A stretch of 62,337 nucleotides of DNA from Comamonas avium (GCF_014836675.1 NZ_JACSQK010000012.1:1-62337), one strand, 5' to 3'; shown: positions 1-10,292, counted from the stretch's first letter. Program-made: numbers and translations. The notes: a model not told the origin generated them from the sequence alone.

Positions 1-46
1 CGATGATAGTGCGGGTTCCCGTGTGAAAGTAGGTCATCGCTAGGCT
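1..46 (+). rRNA. rrf: 5S ribosomal RNA, 3' end (partial)
   Basis: The first 46 bases match the 3' part of a proteobacterial 5S rRNA. They include the conserved stretch GATGATAGTGCGGGTTCCC, then GTGAAAGTAGGTCATCG, and a final TAGGCT that would pair with the missing 5' end. The gene is cut by the window edge. A strong terminator follows 15 bases later, which fits the end of an rrn operon lying to the left. Confidence 0.85.
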
Positions 47-61
47 CTTACAGCTGCAACA

Positions 62-98
62 CCCCCTGACCTTGAAAAAGGCAGGGGGTTTTGTTTTT
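62..98 (+). terminator. Rho-independent terminator of the rRNA operon
   Basis: CCCCCTG (62-68) pairs with CAGGGGG (82-88), and an inner CCTT pairs with AAGG. The hairpin is followed by TTTTGTTTTT. It lies directly after the 5S rRNA end. Confidence 0.85.
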
Positions 99-117
99 GG
101 GGATTTGAATTTAAATA

Positions 118-199
118 GATAGCTGCTAGCGCTTGTATTGCCTAGATTTAAATATCAAATTACCAGGAAATCTTTGATAGATGAGCGCAAGGCGCTCTG
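118..199. repeat. 82-bp palindromic repeat, degenerate copy
   Basis: This stretch begins GATAGCTGCTAGCGCTTG, matching the left arm of the 82-bp family seen at 5415, 21147, 29559 and 56135. It has an inner stem AGATTT (144-149) with AAATCT (167-172), and GCGC at offset 67 as in the clear copies. The right outer arm is decayed. It lies between the rRNA terminator and the RsuA-family gene and overlaps an upstream in-frame ATG at 181, which argues against that start. Confidence 0.5.
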
Positions 200-234
200 T
201 TTTTGAGACCGCTGGCTGCGGCAGAGGTGATGAG

Positions 235-972
235 ATGCAGTTGCAGGACATTCTTTACTCGCAAGGTTTTGGTATTCGCCGTGTGTGTTCAGGCTTGGTT
301 CAACAAGGCTGGGTGCAGGTGTATGAAGAGGGTGCGCTGGAGCCTGTACAGGTGACCGATTCCACGGCTGAATACGATCCACAAGGACTGCGCTTTCGCG
401 TGCAAGGCGTGGATTGGGAGTACCACGAAAAGGGCTATGCGCTGCTGTACAAGCCGGCAGGAACAGAGTGTTCACAAAAACCTTCGGCCCACCCCAGCAT
501 CTACAGCTTATTGCCGATGCAGTTGCGCCAGCGGCCGAACAAGGGTGCTGTGCAGGGGCTGCAAGCGGTTGGCCGCCTGGACCAGGATACGACGGGTTTT
601 TTGCTGCTCAGCGATGACGGGCAGTTTATTCACCGCATGAGCTCGCCCAAGAAACATGTGCCCAAGGTGTACCGTGTGACGGCCAAGCATGCAGTGACAC
701 AAGCGATGGTGGATAAGCTGCTGGCCGGTGTGGTGTTGGAGGATGACCCCAAGCCGGTAAAGGCAGCAGCGTGCGAGATCATTGCTGAAAATGTGTTGGA
801 TCTGACGTTGACAGAAGGTAAGTATCACCAAGTCAAACGCATGCTGGCAGCTGTGGGTAACCGTGTAGAAGGCCTGCACCGCTGGAAGATTGGCAGCATG
901 GCATTGCCCGAGGATATGAAGCCTGGGGAATGGCGTTGGCTGAGTGCGCAGGATTTGGAAAAACTGCGCTAA
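235..972 (+). CDS. RsuA-family 16S rRNA pseudouridine synthase
   Basis: The 245-residue product should convert a uridine in rRNA to pseudouridine; the RsuA subfamily acts on 16S U516. The N-terminal 50 residues look like an S4 RNA-binding domain (MQLQDILYSQGFGIRR). The catalytic motif GRLDQDTTGFLLL with its Asp lies near residue 115, and YHQVKRMLAAVGNRV is the usual C-terminal RsuA motif. I chose the ATG at 235 because AGAGGTG (223-229) sits 5 bases upstream. The in-frame ATG at 181 would add 18 unrelated residues and lies in a degenerate palindromic repeat. A hairpin terminator follows at 1101. RsuA and RluE/F-type members are hard to separate by eye, so I leave the symbol blank. Confidence 0.85.
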   Translation: MQLQDILYSQGFGIRRVCSGLVQQGWVQVYEEGALEPVQVTDSTAEYDPQGLRFRVQGVDWEYHEKGYALLYKPAGTECSQKPSAHPSIYSLLPMQLRQRPNKGAVQGLQAVGRLDQDTTGFLLLSDDGQFIHRMSSPKKHVPKVYRVTAKHAVTQAMVDKLLAGVVLEDDPKPVKAAACEIIAENVLDLTLTEGKYHQVKRMLAAVGNRVEGLHRWKIGSMALPEDMKPGEWRWLSAQDLEKLR

Positions 973-1100
973 GCGCTCAAAGCAGCGTGAGCAGCTGTTC
1001 TTCACTCCAGCCGGTCTAAGCGATAGAACAGGCGCGCGATGTAGAGCAAAGCTGAACCATGAGGTGCCGGTGGGTGAAGAAACGCCCCGTGCACCGAGAA

Positions 1101-1134
1101 AAACCAGGCCTGTCATTAACGGCTTGGTTTTTTT
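1101..1134 (+). terminator. Probable terminator downstream of the RsuA-family gene
   Basis: AAACCAGGCC and GGCTTGGTTT form an imperfect hairpin with loop TGTCATTAAC, followed by a run of T. It is the first good terminator after the gene ending at 972. Confidence 0.6.
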
Positions 1135-1172
1135 ATGGGCTAAGTGCTGGGTAGGCGTTGTGTTGCAGATGA

Positions 1173-2063
<891 letters not shown>

Positions 2064-2091
2064 GGTGAGCTGAGACGAAAGCCGCGGTGAT

Positions 2092-3012
2092 TCAGTGACC
2101 AGTCAGTGACTGGTGCAGCTCAAATATCAGCCCATGGCGCAAAGCGCCTTGGGCAATGCGCATGTGCTGCAGCCCAAGCACGTCAAAGACTGCGCACATG
2201 ATGCTGACGCCACCACCAATGACCGGGCGCAGTTCTTCACGCAAACCGTGCAGGGGCAGCCGGTCTATATGGCCAGCTTGCACCAGTTGTGCCTTGAGCT
2301 GAAATAGCCCTGCACGCGAAATTTCTCCGACAGGTAGACCCGCTTGCAGCAAAGCCTTGCTGATGGCTCCAGCCGTACCTGAGGAGCCAAATGCTTGCTC
2401 CCATGGCGCGTTGCCCAGCGGTGCGAGAGATTGTCTTAAAGCCGCTTGCGCAGCGTTGCCGGCAGCAGCAAAACGTTCAGCGCTCAATATGCCATCCCCA
2501 AAGAAACGCTGTGCCCACGCGACGCTGCCAATTGGGCAGGATGTGGCGATGTGCAGTGTCTGGTTGTGGCCCACGCAGATTTCGGTAGAGCGGCCCCCGA
2601 TGTCGATGACTAGCCGGTTTTCTGGCAGCGCTGGCAGCAGGCGGGTGACACCTTGGTAGATTAGTGCGCCTTCACGTTCGCCTGAAATCAATTCCACTTC
2701 ACATCCCAAAATGGCATGGGCTTGCGATAAGAACTCGTTGCGATTGCGGGCTTCGCGCAGGGTTTGGGTGGCCACAGCGCGGCGGTGTTCTTTGGCCACG
2801 CGAGTCATCAGGCCTGCATAGCGCCGCAAGCATTCCAGGCCGCGCTCCATGGCCTGGGTCTGCAGGTTGCCATGTTCATCCAGGGCACCGCCCAGACGCA
2901 GGGTTTCTTTGCGCTGCAATTCAATCTGCAATTTGCCATCCACGATGCGGCCGATCAGCAGCAAAACGCTATTGGATCCGATGTCGATGCTGGCAAGCAG
3001 GGGAGCTTTCAT
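2092..3012 (-). CDS. Ppx/GppA-family phosphatase, short form
   Basis: This 306-residue protein has the ASKHA-fold exopolyphosphatase/pppGpp-phosphatase signature: ASIDIGSNSVLLLIG at residues 7-21, then VDIGGRSTE at about 138-146 and a glycine-rich GSSGTAGAISK block. It would hydrolyse polyphosphate ends or pppGpp. It lacks the C-terminal HD-type helical domain present in the 490-residue paralogue at 5503-6975 and stops after the core fold. It is divergent from ppk, and the 150-bp gap holds the ppk Pho box. Whether it is Ppx or GppA cannot be told from motifs. Start ATG at 3012, giving MKAPLLASIDIGSNS. Confidence 0.85.
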   Translation of the reverse strand: MKAPLLASIDIGSNSVLLLIGRIVDGKLQIELQRKETLRLGGALDEHGNLQTQAMERGLECLRRYAGLMTRVAKEHRRAVATQTLREARNRNEFLSQAHAILGCEVELISGEREGALIYQGVTRLLPALPENRLVIDIGGRSTEICVGHNQTLHIATSCPIGSVAWAQRFFGDGILSAERFAAAGNAAQAALRQSLAPLGNAPWEQAFGSSGTAGAISKALLQAGLPVGEISRAGLFQLKAQLVQAGHIDRLPLHGLREELRPVIGGGVSIMCAVFDVLGLQHMRIAQGALRHGLIFELHQSLTGH

Positions 3013-3095
3013 AGGGAAAAAAGAGGTAGGCAGCCCGCCAGATTACCATCACGGCAAAGTCTTTTCAGTTGGCTGCACACTTTGCGCAGATGAAA

Positions 3096-3124
3096 CAGTC
3101 ATACAGCTGTCACTGTTTCGTCAC
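3096..3124 (+). promoter_or_regulatory. Pho box (PhoB sites), three 11-bp units, upstream of ppk
   Basis: The sequence reads CAGTCAT-ACAG-CTGTCAC-TGTT-TCGTCAC: three heptamers resembling CTGTCAT, separated by 4-bp AT-containing spacers. This is the known PhoB direct-repeat layout. A -10-like GATACT (3135-3140) lies 10 bases downstream, as in classic Pho promoters. It predicts a transcript starting near 3147 and supports the ppk start at 3166. Confidence 0.75.
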
Positions 3125-3165
3125 ATGCAGTGCGGATACTGGTGAGACATCGCCAAAAAGTTTCC

Positions 3166-5334
3166 ATGTATTCAAAGACTGAACCATTCATTGCGCCGCT
3201 TCCTGCATTCATGGCACTGCCGAAATCACTGGGTGGTTCAATGCCTGAAGGCGGCGTGCCGCAGGTGGCCAGTGCCACGGCACAGCCGCTGTCGCTAGAG
3301 CCGCCCATGGCGCTGCTGCCGCGCGACCATTGCATTTTGGCGTTCAACGAGCGCGTAATGGCTTGGGCGCGCCGTGAAGATGTACCGCTGCTGGAGCGGT
3401 TGCGTTACCTGTGCATTGTGTCGTCCAACCTGGATGAGTTTTTTGAAGTACGCGCTGCGCCGCACATCACCGCTGTCAATAGCCTGGCACAAGGCGTTTA
3501 CAACGCGCAAGATGGGCTGGCCCTGCTGCACAAGGCGCAGGATCTGGTGGCGCGTCAATACGCGCTGTACAACGATGCATTGATCCCTGCCTTTGATGCG
3601 GCGGGCATTCGTATCGTGAACCACAAAGACCGCACTGCAGCGCAGCGCAAGTGGGTACACAAGCACTTTAGGCAGGCTGTCAAGCCTTTGCTGGTGCCAG
3701 TGGCATTGGATCCCGCACACCCTTTTCCGCAGGTGGCTAACAAGTCGCTCAATATGGTGGTACGCCTGAAGGGGGGCGATGCTTTTGGCCGTGCCAATGA
3801 GGTGGCGATCGTCAAGCTCTCGCGTGCGCTGCCACGCCTGATGCAGCTGCCAGCGAGCATCTGCGGCAAAAAACGACTGTTTGTCAGCCTGTCTAGCATG
3901 GTGCGGGCACACATCTCGGAGCTGTTTGATGGCCGCGAGGTGGTGGAGGCGGTGCAGTTTCGCGTCACACGCAATACCGAATTGCTGGTGGAAGAAGATG
4001 AGGTGGATGACCTGCGCACGGCACTGCGCGAAGAACTGGCGTACCGCCAGTTTGGACAGGCGGTACGCCTTGAAGTGGGCAGCAATTGCTCGGAGTTTCT
4101 CGCCAGCACCTTGCAGCAAGAGTTTGATGTGCCGTCGCAGGCGCTGTTTCGGGTGCAGGGGCCGGTCAATCTGGTGCGCCTGTCGGAGTTGATTGATCTG
4201 GTCAATGAGCCCGCCATGCTGTTCACACCCTGGCAGGGCAGCTGGCCACGCCAGCTCAAACCAGCGGTCAAGATCATGGCGCAGATGCGCAAGCAAGATG
4301 TGCTGATTCACCAGCCCTTTGAGCAGTTTGATGCGGTGCTGGAATTGCTGCGTGAGGCGGTATATGACCCTGCGGTGGTGGCCATCAAGCAGACTATTTA
4401 CCGCACGGGAGTCAAGTCTCAACTGATTGAACTGCTGGCCCAGGCAGTGCGCATGGGCAAGGAAGTGATGGCCGTGGTGGAGTTGAAGGCGCGCTTTGAT
4501 GAAGAGGCGAACATCAACTGGGCCGATGCGCTGGAGGCGGTGGGTGCCCAGGTGGTATATGGCGTGGTGGGCCTGAAGACCCACGCCAAAATGCTGCTTA
4601 TTACACGCCGTGAAGGCCGGGGGCTGCGCCGTTACGGTCACCTGTCAACGGGCAACTACAACCCCAAGACCGCACGCATGTATACAGATTTGAGCTATCT
4701 GACGTGCGATACGGTGCTGACGGCCGATATGGATGCGGTGTTCCGCCACCTGGCCAGCCCGAATGTGAAGCCCAGGCTGGACAAGCTGGTGATGGCTCCT
4801 TTTGCCTTGCAGCACAGCATGCTGACCCATCTGGAGGCCTGCAAGCAAGCTGCGTTGAAGGGTGAATATGCCCGCGTGGTGGTGAAAACCAATGCCATGA
4901 CTGATGAAGATCTGATTCATGCGCTGATTGACGCAGGCCAGGCCGGGGTGAAGATTGATCTGATTGTGCGCGGTGCATGCATGTTGCCACCGCAGGTGCC
5001 GAGGGTGACGGACAACATCCGTGTGCGTTCCATCATTGGCCGTTTTCTGGAGCACTCTCGGGTGTTTTACTTTGCGTGGGGCGACAGTCAGGAGCATGTC
5101 TACCTGTCCAGCGCCGACTGGATGCGCCGCAACATGACGCGCCGTGTCGAGCTGGCCTGGCCTGTGCAAGAGCCCAAGCTGCGCCAGCGCGTGATCGATG
5201 AATGCCTGGTGGCATATTTGCATGACAACCGTGATGCGTGGACGCAGCAGCCCGATGGCAGCTACCTGCCGCCCGCGCAGCCGCAAGATGGCGATGGTGT
5301 ACAAAACGCGCTGATGCATCTGTACAGCACGTAG
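3166..5334 (+). CDS. ppk: Polyphosphate kinase 1
   Basis: PPK1 reversibly transfers the terminal phosphate of ATP to polyphosphate. The 722-residue product has the N-terminal PPK domain (LLPRDHCILAFNERV, then LRYLCIVSSNLDEFFEVR), the middle domain, and the C-terminal phospholipase-D-like catalytic domains. KTHAKMLLITRR and YGHLSTGNYNPKTARMYTD carry the conserved His and phosphate-binding residues, and EHSRVFYFAWGD lies near the end. The ATG at 3166 is preferred over the GTG at 3130 because the Pho box and -10 lie at 3096-3140. The first 40 residues before the conserved domain are poorly conserved, so ATG 3304 remains possible. Genes for two polyphosphate/pppGpp phosphatases flank it. Confidence 0.95.
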   Translation: MYSKTEPFIAPLPAFMALPKSLGGSMPEGGVPQVASATAQPLSLEPPMALLPRDHCILAFNERVMAWARREDVPLLERLRYLCIVSSNLDEFFEVRAAPHITAVNSLAQGVYNAQDGLALLHKAQDLVARQYALYNDALIPAFDAAGIRIVNHKDRTAAQRKWVHKHFRQAVKPLLVPVALDPAHPFPQVANKSLNMVVRLKGGDAFGRANEVAIVKLSRALPRLMQLPASICGKKRLFVSLSSMVRAHISELFDGREVVEAVQFRVTRNTELLVEEDEVDDLRTALREELAYRQFGQAVRLEVGSNCSEFLASTLQQEFDVPSQALFRVQGPVNLVRLSELIDLVNEPAMLFTPWQGSWPRQLKPAVKIMAQMRKQDVLIHQPFEQFDAVLELLREAVYDPAVVAIKQTIYRTGVKSQLIELLAQAVRMGKEVMAVVELKARFDEEANINWADALEAVGAQVVYGVVGLKTHAKMLLITRREGRGLRRYGHLSTGNYNPKTARMYTDLSYLTCDTVLTADMDAVFRHLASPNVKPRLDKLVMAPFALQHSMLTHLEACKQAALKGEYARVVVKTNAMTDEDLIHALIDAGQAGVKIDLIVRGACMLPPQVPRVTDNIRVRSIIGRFLEHSRVFYFAWGDSQEHVYLSSADWMRRNMTRRVELAWPVQEPKLRQRVIDECLVAYLHDNRDAWTQQPDGSYLPPAQPQDGDGVQNALMHLYST

Positions 5335-5352
5335 CTGACCATGGTGCGCGCA

Positions 5353-5385
5353 CAAAAAAGGATGCATATGGCATCCTTTTTTTGT
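5353..5385 (+). terminator. Terminator of ppk
   Basis: ACAAAAAAGGATGC and GCATCCTTTTTTTGT form a near-perfect hairpin with a short ATATG loop. The A and T tracts make it potentially bidirectional. It lies 19 bases after the ppk stop, in the gap between the convergent genes ppk and ppx. Confidence 0.9.
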
Positions 5386-5414
5386 GAAGCAGTGGGTGTG
5401 GTTGCTTTAATAAA

Positions 5415-5496
5415 GAGAGCTTGTAACGCTTATAAATAAAAGGTTTCAGATATAAAAGACTTTGAAACCTATATAGATCAAGCGTTGAAAGCTCCT
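5415..5496. repeat. 82-bp palindromic repeat, copy 1
   Basis: Outer arms GAGCTT-gt-AACGCTT (5417-5431) and AAGCGTT-ga-AAGCTC (5480-5494) enclose inner arms AGGTTTCA (5441-5448) and TGAAACCT (5463-5470). GCG begins at offset 67, as in the other copies. It lies between convergent ppk and ppx. Confidence 0.8.
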
Positions 5497-5502
5497 TTTT
5501 TC

Positions 5503-6975
5503 TTAAGCTAGATGCAGCAGCAACTGCCAGTCGGTTTTTCCTACGGCTTCTGCCTCTTCGCGCAGCAACTGTGCGCTGAGTGGAAAGCGCTGCGCCCAGC
5601 CCGGCGCAGTTTGCAGCAGCAATTGCTTGCCATTGCGCTGTAACTGCAGGCCTTGCATATCGGGCGCACGGCGGTTGTTGCAAAGCACCACAGCCAGACG
5701 CAGGCACAGCAGTTGCTCTGCATTGGCTGGCAGGTGCATGAAGGCTTCCATTTTTTTGAGCTTGCCGCGATGACCCAGCACCAGCTGACCCAGCTGCGCC
5801 AGCTCTGCGGGGGCAAAGCCCGGGGCGTTGCTGTTTTCCAGAATGTAGGCGCTGTGGCGGTGGTAATTGCTGCGCGAGATGCGCCAGCCCACTTCATGGA
5901 GCAAGCCAGCCCAAGCCAGGTTGGCGGGGGGGAAGGTTTCTTGCGGGTGCAGCTGCATCCACAGTTGCTGAGCGGTTTCGGCCACATGGCGGGCATGCAT
6001 GCTATGCACCCCAAAGCGTTGCATCAGGCCCAGAACGCTGGCGGTGTGGATGTCTCCGCTGGGCTCATCGTTGACCAGCCCGTACAGCACGCCCATGCGC
6101 AGTGCGCCCTGAGCCACGACCATGCGCTCCAGACCCAGCAAGTCAAACACGGCCCGCAGCACGCTCAGGCCACCGGCCACGACGGGGCGACGGTCTTCTT
6201 TCAGGCCTTCCAGCTTGATGCGGTCAATGTGCTGGGCGCGCAGCAGTTGCTGCTGCAGCCAATCGAGGCTGGCGCGGGTAATGACGCCGGGGTCAAACCC
6301 ATTGGCAGACAGCGTGTCTCCCACTGCGTTGGCGGTGCCTGCGGAGGCGTAGGCAATGTCCCAGCTGCCGGGTGTAAAGGTGTCCAGCGCCTCATCGAGC
6401 ACGGCACGTGCGGCAATCTCAGCGGTCTCGAAGGCCTCGGGCGTCAGGTGACCCTGGGGGAAGTAGCGCAGCGTCCACGCCACGCTGCCAATGCGGTAAG
6501 AGGCCAGTGACTGCACCACGCTGGCCTGGCCCAATACAAATTCGGTGGAGCGCCCGCCAATATCAATTACCAGACGGTTTTCGTCCGATGCAGGCAACTG
6601 GCTGATGACGCCGCGGTAAATCAGGGCGGCTTCTTCTTCGCCCGTTATCACTTCAATGGGAAAACCGAGCAATTCATTGGCGCGATCAATAAATTCGTCA
6701 CGGTTATGGGCTTCGCGCAAGGTTTGTGTGGCCACTGCACGCACATGCTGCGGATCAAAACCGCGCAGGCGTTCACCAAAGCGGGCCAGACAGGCCCAGC
6801 CACGTTCCATGGATTCCTGGGTGAGGTTGCGGTTGCTGTCCAAACCATTGCCTTGGCGCACGGTTTCTTTGAGGTACTCGATGCGGTGAATCTGGTGGTG
6901 TTCATAACTACCAATTTCAAGGCGGAAACTGTTGGAGCCGAGATCTACGGCAGCAAGTGCAATCGCATTGTTCAT
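5503..6975 (-). CDS. ppx: Exopolyphosphatase (Ppx/GppA family, full length)
   Basis: The enzyme releases phosphate from polyphosphate chain ends. The 490-residue length is normal for Ppx. AVDLGSNSFRLEIG at residues 9-22 and VIDIGGRSTEFVLG near 138-151 are the two phosphate-binding motifs. The C-terminal half has an HD-like helical domain (LLHEVGWRISRSNYHRHSAYI near residues 358-379), which the short paralogue at 2092-3012 lacks. It is convergent with ppk and divergent from pstS, so it is enclosed by Pho-regulated genes. A possible PhoB half-site lies on the complementary strand at about 7090-7112, but it is weak. Confidence 0.92.
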   Translation of the reverse strand: MNNAIALAAVDLGSNSFRLEIGSYEHHQIHRIEYLKETVRQGNGLDSNRNLTQESMERGWACLARFGERLRGFDPQHVRAVATQTLREAHNRDEFIDRANELLGFPIEVITGEEEAALIYRGVISQLPASDENRLVIDIGGRSTEFVLGQASVVQSLASYRIGSVAWTLRYFPQGHLTPEAFETAEIAARAVLDEALDTFTPGSWDIAYASAGTANAVGDTLSANGFDPGVITRASLDWLQQQLLRAQHIDRIKLEGLKEDRRPVVAGGLSVLRAVFDLLGLERMVVAQGALRMGVLYGLVNDEPSGDIHTASVLGLMQRFGVHSMHARHVAETAQQLWMQLHPQETFPPANLAWAGLLHEVGWRISRSNYHRHSAYILENSNAPGFAPAELAQLGQLVLGHRGKLKKMEAFMHLPANAEQLLCLRLAVVLCNNRRAPDMQGLQLQRNGKQLLLQTAPGWAQRFPLSAQLLREEAEAVGKTDWQLLLHLA

Positions 6976-7163
6976 TTGAAATGTGTCAGCTGGCGGCGCA
7001 AAGTGGGCAGCTTATCAGCCATGGCGGCGTTGAGCGCACAAATGTGGGGCATGACCGAGTGTGAAACAGGGCTGCGATTCTAGATGGCCGTCATGAATGG
7101 TTTGTGACATTTTTTTGAATTCACTGAACTGTGGTTTTTGAGGAGGAATAAATTATTTTTTAT

Positions 7164-7181
7164 GTGTCACAAGCTCGTCAT
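7164..7181 (+). promoter_or_regulatory. Probable Pho box upstream of pstS
   Basis: GTGTCAC-AAGC-TCGTCAT has the 7-4-7 layout of a PhoB site, with TGTCA and CGTCAT cores. A -10-like TACATT lies about 11 bases downstream. The match is weaker than the one at ppk, but its place before pstS, a core Pho-regulon gene, supports it. Confidence 0.5.
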
Positions 7182-7252
7182 AAACGGTTTTTACATTCAC
7201 GTCATCGAAGTTTTCTTCGACCCCTTGTTCTGCAATCTAAAGAGGTGCTTCC

Positions 7253-8293
7253 ATGAAAATGTCCATGACGCGTGTTTTAGTGACGGGTGCTTTGGTATCC
7301 GGCGGTTTGTTCAACATGGCAGCCGCGCAAGATGCAACTGGCGCAGGTGCCAGTTTCCCCGCTCCGCTGTATTCCAAGTGGGCCGCTGATTACAACAAGG
7401 CCACAGGCGTGAAGATCAACTACCAGTCGGTGGGCTCTAGCGCAGGTCTCAAGCAAATTGAAGCCAAGACCGTAGATTTCGGTGCTTCGGACGAGCCACT
7501 GAAAGACGCAGACTTGCAAGCCAAGGGTCTGGTGCAGTTTCCCACCGTCATTGGCGGGATTGTTCCGGTAGTGAACATCAAGGGCGTGCAGCCTGGCCAG
7601 CTCAAGCTCACGGGCCAGATTCTGGGTGACATTTATCTGGGCAAGATCACCCACTGGAACGATGCCGCCATCACGGCACTGAATCCGGGCGTGAATTTGC
7701 CTAACGAAAAAATCACGGCTGTGCGCCGCGCTGACGGCTCTGGCACCACTTTTGGCTTTACCAACTACTTGAGCAAAGTAAATGCCGAGTGGAAAGAAAA
7801 AGTGGGTGAGGGCAAGGCAGTGAACTGGCCCACAGGTGCGGGTGGCAAGGGCAACGAAGGCGTGGCCGCTTTTGTGGGGCGTCTGGCCAACTCCATCGGT
7901 TACGTGGAATACGCTTACGTTAAGCAAAACAAGCTGACTTTTGCACAGTTGCAAAACAACGAAGGCGCGTTTGTCTCGCCCAACGAAGCCAGCTTCAAGG
8001 CCGCTGCTGCAGGCGCTGACTGGAGCAAAAGCTTCTACCAGATCTTGACCAGCCAGCCTGGCAAAGATGCATGGCCAATCACCAGCGCAACGTTCATCTT
8101 GATGCACAAGGTGCAGGACAAGCCTGCGCAAGCTGCGACTACGCTGAAGTTCTTTGACTGGGCGTATAAGAGCGGTGACGCCACTTCGAGCGACCTGGAT
8201 TACGTACCTATGCCTGACTCGGTCAAGGCGCAGGTGTTCAAGGCCTGGGGTGAAATCAAAGACAGCGCTGGCAAGCCAGTAGCTTGGAAGTAA
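7253..8293 (+). CDS. pstS: Phosphate ABC transporter, periplasmic phosphate-binding protein
   Basis: PstS binds inorganic phosphate in the periplasm and passes it to PstCA. The 346-residue product starts with a signal peptide ([18 protein letters not shown], cleavage probably after MAAA near residue 24). The mature part opens [14 protein letters not shown]. Phosphate-contact segments are visible: [22 protein letters not shown] and [25 protein letters not shown] lies 6-8 bases before the ATG. It is the first gene of a seven-gene co-directional run pstSCAB-phoU-phoBR. Confidence 0.96.
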   Translation: MKMSMTRVLVTGALVSGGLFNMAAAQDATGAGASFPAPLYSKWAADYNKATGVKINYQSVGSSAGLKQIEAKTVDFGASDEPLKDADLQAKGLVQFPTVIGGIVPVVNIKGVQPGQLKLTGQILGDIYLGKITHWNDAAITALNPGVNLPNEKITAVRRADGSGTTFGFTNYLSKVNAEWKEKVGEGKAVNWPTGAGGKGNEGVAAFVGRLANSIGYVEYAYVKQNKLTFAQLQNNEGAFVSPNEASFKAAAAGADWSKSFYQILTSQPGKDAWPITSATFILMHKVQDKPAQAATTLKFFDWAYKSGDATSSDLDYVPMPDSVKAQVFKAWGEIKDSAGKPVAWK

Positions 8294-8371
8294 ACGACTG
8301 CTTGAACAGTCACACCCTGCTGGGCGCGTGTGCGTCTGGCAGGTCTTGTTATTTGTAAAGAGGTGACACCC

Positions 8372-9397
8372 GTGTCCTCATCCATGTCTTCTGCCAACCC
8401 GGTGACCAGCCGGCAACAGCCGATTGCCAGCCGCGCACAGCCGCCTCGCCGCAATCGTTGGATATCTGCAAGCTTTGCCGATCGCCTGTTCGCCTGGATG
8501 GCCAAGGGTGCTGCCTTGATCACTCTGGGCTTGCTGCTGGCCATCATGGGCTCGCTGCTGATCGGTGCCTGGCCCGCCATTCATGAGTACGGCCTGGGCT
8601 TTTTCACGCGCACCGAGTGGGACCCCGTGCAGGACCAGTACGGTGGTCTGGTGATGATCTACGGCACTTTGATGACATCGCTGATTGCGCTGATCATTGC
8701 GGTGCCTGTGAGCTTTGGGATTGCGCTGTTCTTGACAGAGCTGGCACCCAGCTGGCTCAAGCGCCCTCTGGGCACAGCCATTGAGCTGCTGGCTGCGGTG
8801 CCATCGATTGTGTACGGCATGTGGGGCTTGATGGTCTTTGGCCCGGTGCTGGCCACTTATGTGCAGCAACCACTGCAGGCCCTGTTTGATGGCGTGCCTT
8901 ATCTGGGCGCACTGGTCTCGGGCCCGCCAGTGGGTATTGGTATTTTATCGGCCGGCATTATCCTGGCCATCATGATCATCCCGTTCATTGCGGCGGTGAT
9001 GCGCGATGTGTTTGAAGTGACTCCCGCGCTGCTCAAGGAGTCGGCCTACGGGTTGGGGGCCACAACGTGGGAAGTCGTCTGGAAGGTAGTGCTTCCTTAC
9101 ACCAAGGCCGGAGTGCTGGGCGGCGTCATGCTGGGCCTGGGACGTGCTTTGGGTGAGACGATGGCGGTGACTTTTGTGATCGGCAACATGAACCAGCTCA
9201 ACTCGGTGTCCATGTTTGAAGCCGCTAACAGCATTACCTCTGCATTGGCCAATGAGTTTGCCGAAGCCGGCGAAGGCCTGCACCAGGCATCGTTGATCTA
9301 TCTGGGGCTGGCACTGTTCTTCATCACTTTCGTGGTGCTGGCATTGTCCAAAATTTTGCTCAACCGCCTGCAAAAGAATGAGGGAGCGCGCACATGA
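8372..9397 (+). CDS. pstC: Phosphate ABC transporter permease PstC
   Basis: This 341-residue inner-membrane permease forms the phosphate channel with PstA. After a polar start of about 45 residues there are six hydrophobic segments. The permease (EAA) loop is visible as [20 protein letters not shown] near residues 228-247. I chose the GTG at 8372 because AAAGAGGTG (8357-8365) is 6 bases upstream; ATG 8384 is the alternative. The stop overlaps the pstA start as ATGA, indicating translational coupling. Confidence 0.94.
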   Translation: MSSSMSSANPVTSRQQPIASRAQPPRRNRWISASFADRLFAWMAKGAALITLGLLLAIMGSLLIGAWPAIHEYGLGFFTRTEWDPVQDQYGGLVMIYGTLMTSLIALIIAVPVSFGIALFLTELAPSWLKRPLGTAIELLAAVPSIVYGMWGLMVFGPVLATYVQQPLQALFDGVPYLGALVSGPPVGIGILSAGIILAIMIIPFIAAVMRDVFEVTPALLKESAYGLGATTWEVVWKVVLPYTKAGVLGGVMLGLGRALGETMAVTFVIGNMNQLNSVSMFEAANSITSALANEFAEAGEGLHQASLIYLGLALFFITFVVLALSKILLNRLQKNEGART

Positions 9398-10278
9398 GCA
9401 CCTCCAGTCAAAAACTGATTTCTGCCGAGCGCCAAGATGCAGCGCGTCAGGCGCGTTTTGCCGCTCGCAAGCGCCTCAACCAGGTGGCACTGGCGCTGTC
9501 GCTGGCGGCAATGGCTTTTGGTGTGTTCTGGCTGATCTGGATTCTGTGGGAAACCATTCGGCTGGGCATTGGCGGGCTGAGCCTGGCGCTGTTCAGCGAG
9601 ATGACGCCGCCTCCCAATGAGGCAGGTGGTCTGGCCAATGCCATTTTTGGCTCTTTCGTCATGGTGACTTTGGCCACTTGCGTGGGCACTCCGATTGGGG
9701 TGATGGCAGGCGTTTATCTGGCTGAATATGACAAAAACAGCTGGCTGGCCAGCACGACGCGCTTTGTCAATGACATTTTGCTGTCTGCCCCTTCCATCGT
9801 GATTGGCTTGTTCGTCTATGCGGTAGTGGTGGCCAAGTTCAAAAGTTTCTCTGCTTATGCAGGCATTGTGGCGCTGGCCTTGATTGTGATCCCCGTGGTC
9901 ATTCGCACCACAGAAAATATGCTGACCCTGGTGCCCTCAGCACTGCGCGAGGCGGCCTACGCTTTGGGTACGCCCAAGTGGAAGGTGATTTTGGCGATCA
10001 CATTGCGCGCTGCACGCGCCGGTGTGATTACGGGTGTGCTGCTTGCGGTGGCGCGGATTGCGGGGGAAACCGCACCGCTGCTTTTCACTGCACTGAATAA
10101 CCAGTTCTGGAACGGCGATCTGGGCAAGCCGATGGCGAGCTTGCCAGTGACCATCTTTAAGTTTGCGATGAGCCCCTATGAAAACTGGCAGCAGCTGGCG
10201 TGGGCAGGCGTATTTCTGATTACTGTGGCCGTGCTGGGCCTGAATATCTTGGCCCGCGTACTGACGCGCCAAAAGTAA
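9394..10278 (+). CDS. pstA: Phosphate ABC transporter permease PstA
   Basis: Partner permease of PstC, 294 residues with about six membrane segments. The EAA loop is [18 protein letters not shown] near residues 181-198, and [14 protein letters not shown] is a typical PstA segment. The start overlaps the pstC stop by four bases (ATGA). pstB follows after 14 bases. Confidence 0.95.
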   Translation: MSTSSQKLISAERQDAARQARFAARKRLNQVALALSLAAMAFGVFWLIWILWETIRLGIGGLSLALFSEMTPPPNEAGGLANAIFGSFVMVTLATCVGTPIGVMAGVYLAEYDKNSWLASTTRFVNDILLSAPSIVIGLFVYAVVVAKFKSFSAYAGIVALALIVIPVVIRTTENMLTLVPSALREAAYALGTPKWKVILAITLRAARAGVITGVLLAVARIAGETAPLLFTALNNQFWNGDLGKPMASLPVTIFKFAMSPYENWQQLAWAGVFLITVAVLGLNILARVLTRQK

Positions 10279-10292
10279 ATTGCAAGGATTTG

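Noticed and set aside
181..234. Upstream ATG start for the RsuA-family gene
   Set aside because: It adds 18 residues unlike the family, lies in a degenerate palindromic repeat and has no ribosome site, while 235 has AGAGGTG at 5 bases.
3295..4641. Long antisense frame opposite ppk (448 codons), and similar long frames opposite rho and the sensor kinase
   Set aside because: These are shadows of strongly biased codon use in real genes. Their translations are low-complexity His/Gln/Leu-rich with no recognisable domain.
7090..7112. Minus-strand Pho box for ppx
   Set aside because: ATGTCAC-AAAC-CATTCAT keeps the spacing but the second heptamer matches poorly; too weak to list as a feature.
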